Assembly (NCBI GenBank): GCA_963767245.1
Contig: CAVYDG010000011.1
Location: forward strand, 744,001-808,000
DNA from: Roseiarcus sp963767245
GTDB lineage: Bacteria; Pseudomonadota; Alphaproteobacteria; Rhizobiales; Beijerinckiaceae
Direction of reading: 5' to 3'
DNA: 64,000 nt
Positions within the stretch are counted from its first letter, which is position 1; every line of letters starts with the position of its first letter. This document shows positions 62,041 to 64,000 of the stretch, one piece after another. Below the pieces are notes generated by a model, which ran no database searches, was not told where the DNA came from, and saw nothing but the letters and a program-made list of their open reading frames with translations. A program made the translations under genes and the position numbers.

Positions 62041-62490
62041 TCACTCCGGCGGGACGACGCCTTTCTTGAAGATGAAGTCGCCGTAGAAGCGGCGTTCGCC
62101 GGTGATGAGGATGACGAAGGCGTTTCTTGCCCGCTCGTAGAAGTCGAAGCGTTCGATGCCTTGCAGCGGTACGTGCTTGCCCGCGGCGCGGTCGAGCACC
62201 GCCTGCACTTCGCGCTGCACCGGTGGGACGGCGTTGGGGTCGCCGACCACTTCCATGCGGGCCGCCGGATCGGGGACGAAAGTGTCGAGCGGCATGACCG
62301 AGAGGATCGCTTCGACCGCGCGGGCGGCGGATACGCCGGCCATCAACAGCGGCTCGCCAGTGGTGGTCGACATCGCGGCCGAGGCGGCGGGATAGTTGGT
62401 GTCGACGATGACGATCTCGTCGCCGTGCCCCATCCGCCGCAAAGCGTAAAGCAAGTCCGCGTCAAGAAGCGGATCGATTCCCCAGAGCAT
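62041..62490 (-). CDS. RbsD/FucU family sugar mutarotase
   Basis: This 149-aa cytoplasmic enzyme interconverts anomers of a monosaccharide such as fucose or ribose. Family features are MLWGIDPLLDADLLYALRRM (with GHGDEIVIVDTNYPA containing the catalytic His and Asp) and FYERARNAFVILITGERRFY with YGDFIFKKGVV at the end, the FucU-type C-terminus. It is intact and monocistronic. It could serve the sugar transporter at 13-17 kb, but that is inference across 45 kb of mobile DNA. Confidence 0.87.
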   Translation of the reverse strand: MLWGIDPLLDADLLYALRRMGHGDEIVIVDTNYPAASAAMSTTTGEPLLMAGVSAARAVEAILSVMPLDTFVPDPAARMEVVGDPNAVPPVQREVQAVLDRAAGKHVPLQGIERFDFYERARNAFVILITGERRFYGDFIFKKGVVPPE

Positions 62491-62609
62491 CGTTTGCCTC
62501 CCTCGGCCTTCTCGCCTTCGCGAGCCGACGATAGCGGGATTTACGGGGGTTGGCCAATGGTGGAACCGAGATCAGGCCATGCAAAAACACTGCGGATGGA
62601 CTCGCGCTA

Positions 62610-62819
62610 TCAACGCCACTCGTCATCGGGAATTTCGGCCAGCCTCGCCAAATGCCGCAAAAGACCGATCTTCAGTGGAGGGTTCCCGTGGATCGGGACG
62701 GACAAGCGCAGCGTGCTTCCGGTTCTGCCGTAAATATGATGGCTGCCGCTTATCCGTAACAGCCGCCAGCCGCGCCGCTCGAGAAGTCAAGCCAAGTCGC
62801 GGCCCGACAATGATTTCAT
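62610..62819 (-). pseudogene. hicA: HicA-type toxin with nonsense codon at position 11
   Basis: The frame reads MKSLSGRDLA, then TGA, then LLERRGWRLLRISGSHHIYG (catalytic His region) and LSVPIHGNPPLKIGLLRHLA to DDEWR. Every other part of the dsRBD-like mRNA-interferase family pattern is present, but codon 11 is a stop where the family usually has a Lys, Arg or Trp codon. The ATG overlaps the hicB stop (ATGA). The toxin is inactive unless TGA is read through or is a sequencing error. Confidence 0.82.
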
Positions 62820-63019
62820 ACAGCAATTTCCAGAACGCGGGCTGCGTCGTCCGCTTTCGGCTCGGCGATGTCCACCGACAGGCATCCTTCGATCGCCTCG
62901 CGCAGATTGCGCAGAAGTTCCTCCATCGTGTCGCCTTGCGTGGCGCAGCCCAGAATCGCGGGGACCTCGGCCCAAAAGCCGCCCTCCTCCGCCTCATGCA
63001 CGACGACTTTTATTCTCAA
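62816..63019 (-). CDS. hicB: HicB-type antitoxin
   Basis: This 67-aa protein, LRIKVVVHEAEEGGFWAEVP, AILGCATQGDTMEELLRNLR and EAIEGCLSVDIAEP, is the HicB RNase-H-like partner-binding domain without a separate DNA-binding helix-turn-helix. The start is TTG 63019, with GAGG upstream; no ATG is available. It lies upstream of and overlaps hicA, and its intact frame beside a dead toxin suggests the pair is decaying. Confidence 0.78.
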   Translation of the reverse strand: MRIKVVVHEAEEGGFWAEVPAILGCATQGDTMEELLRNLREAIEGCLSVDIAEPKADDAARVLEIAV

Positions 63020-63146
63020 CTTCGCAAATCCTCTGCTTGGGCATAGGCGCCCTGCGCTTGAAGCGGGTCCCGACGGGGCAAACATAATAGCAGAGCCACC
63101 GATTTGCACTCGGTGTCTGGGGAGCGGGCGCCGCGCGCGCCCGGTT

Positions 63147-64000
63147 TCAGTACTGCCGCCCCCGGTCGACCAGATTCGTGAGCGGCTCGCCGCGTTCATG
63201 CGCCTCGATCTGGCGGGCGACGAAGGCGGCGATGGCTTCGGGCGTCGAGACCGACGCGTTGTGGGGGCTGACATAGACGGCGGGGTGGGTCCAGAGGCGC
63301 GAACTCCTGCGGCAAGGGCTCACGTTCGAACACGTCGAGCGACGCGCCTTTGAGGCGCCCGGAATCGAGCGCGGCGAGGATGTCGGCTTCGACCTGCAGG
63401 CCGCCGCGCCCGGCGCTGATGAGGACGGGGCCGCCGAGCCGGCCGCCCTGCCTGAGCCTGCTCAGGAGCGAAGCGTCGATCATGCCCCGCGTGGCGTCGG
63501 TCAGCGGCAGCAGCACGATGAGCATGTCGGTGATCGCGAGCAGGCGGTCGAGGCCGTCAGGCCCATGGAAGCCGGCGACGCCGGGCAGCGACTTTTGGCT
63601 CGCGCTCCAGCCGGCGACCCTGAAGCCGAGCGCGCCGAGCTTCAACGCGGCGTCGGCGCCGAGGACGCCCAAGCCGAGCATGCCGACTTGGACCTCGGCG
63701 GCCTTCGGCTGATCGTCGTCGTCCGCCCACACGCGCTCGCGTTGCTGATGCTCGTAGCGCCGCAACTGGCGCAAATGGACGAGCGCGTGCATGACCACCC
63801 ACTCGCTCATCCGCCCGGTCAAATCGGGATCGACCACGCGGACAATTCTGCAGTCGGGCAGGGCGGCGTCGTCGAACAGGTGGTCAACGCCGGCGCCGAG
63901 CGAGAAGATGGCCCGGAGGTTGGGAAGGCGAGAGAGCGCGCGCGGCGGATGGCGCCAGGAGAGCGCATAGCGGACGGAGGCGCGATCGAACGGCTCGTCC
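63147..64000 (-). pseudogene. ghrA: Glyoxylate/hydroxypyruvate reductase A-like gene, frameshifted (5' end outside window)
   Basis: This is a D-2-hydroxyacid dehydrogenase, NAD(P)-dependent. The sequence runs from RYALSWRHPPRALSRLPNLR (window edge) through LGAGVDHLF, GMLGLGVLGADAALKLGALG (Rossmann), LLPLTDATRGMIDASLLSRL and LISAGRGGLQVEADILAALD. At about 63300 a one-base shift occurs just before LWTHPAVYVSPHNASVSTPE (catalytic His), and the protein ends GEPLTNLVDRGRQY. Family and frame are clear. The lesion removes the catalytic His unless it is a sequencing error. Confidence 0.83.

Noticed and set aside
60746..62044. 432-aa minus-strand open frame opposite nnr
   Set aside because: Antisense to a complete nnrD/E gene; composition typical of a mirror frame.

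Overview
The window comes from a high-GC alphaproteobacterium, most like Hyphomicrobiales (Beijerinckiaceae/Methylocystaceae/Bradyrhizobium-like). The basis is a hopanoid cluster (hpnA-hpnB-hpnC), an IalB-family protein, a DUF2161 protein, a CUT2 sugar transporter, a PATR-repeat autotransporter and rhizobial-type insertion sequences. No search could be run, so family names rest on motif recognition.

Layout. 1-2.6 kb: hopanoid genes on the minus strand, running off the left edge. 2.9-5.4 kb: an IS5/IS427 element and an IS1182 element side by side at one CTAG target. 5.4-12.5 kb: frameshifted ialB, a giant frameshifted autotransporter and a DUF2161 gene. 12.6-17.5 kb: fused HU and lolD remnants, then a four-gene CUT2 sugar ABC operon. 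17.6-23.2 kb: an IS3 orfB cut into four in-frame pieces by an IS605-derived element, an IS30 and an IS110, followed by a broken Abi/HEPN-like gene. 23.3-28.3 kb: a transposase, a small acidic protein and a 996-aa UvrD-like helicase with a RelE-like N-terminus and ankyrin repeats. 28.3-37.3 kb: an IS21 carrying an IS5 and a serine-recombinase element, which itself carries a second IS21; an IS481 stub follows. 37.6-51 kb: small envelope, periplasmic and hypothetical genes, with a zinc-ribbon/TIR-like gene split by an IS1595 and an LTXXQ-like gene split by an IS630. 51-52.6 kb: a second, almost identical IS1182. 52.8-59.7 kb: a coiled-coil membrane protein, an IS5 stub and a third IS21 carrying the second serine-recombinase element. 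60.3-64 kb: core genes resume (tRNA-Asn, nnrD/E, a FucU/RbsD mutarotase, a broken hicAB and ghrA).

Main points. The region between the two IS1182 copies is a mobile-element sink holding damaged, defence-like genes. Three observations stand out. First, the serine-recombinase element sits at exactly the same DNA site, the Walker A codons of istB, in two different IS21 elements and in the same relative orientation, with 2-bp flanking repeats. Second, the IS110 carries a left-end RNA in which target and donor guide segments can be read that match its actual insertion site. Third, the RelE-like/helicase/ankyrin fusion and the zinc-ribbon/TIR-like protein are plausible undescribed defence proteins. 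Many otherwise conserved genes carry a single-base frameshift or nonsense codon, so either sequencing error or ongoing decay must be considered throughout.
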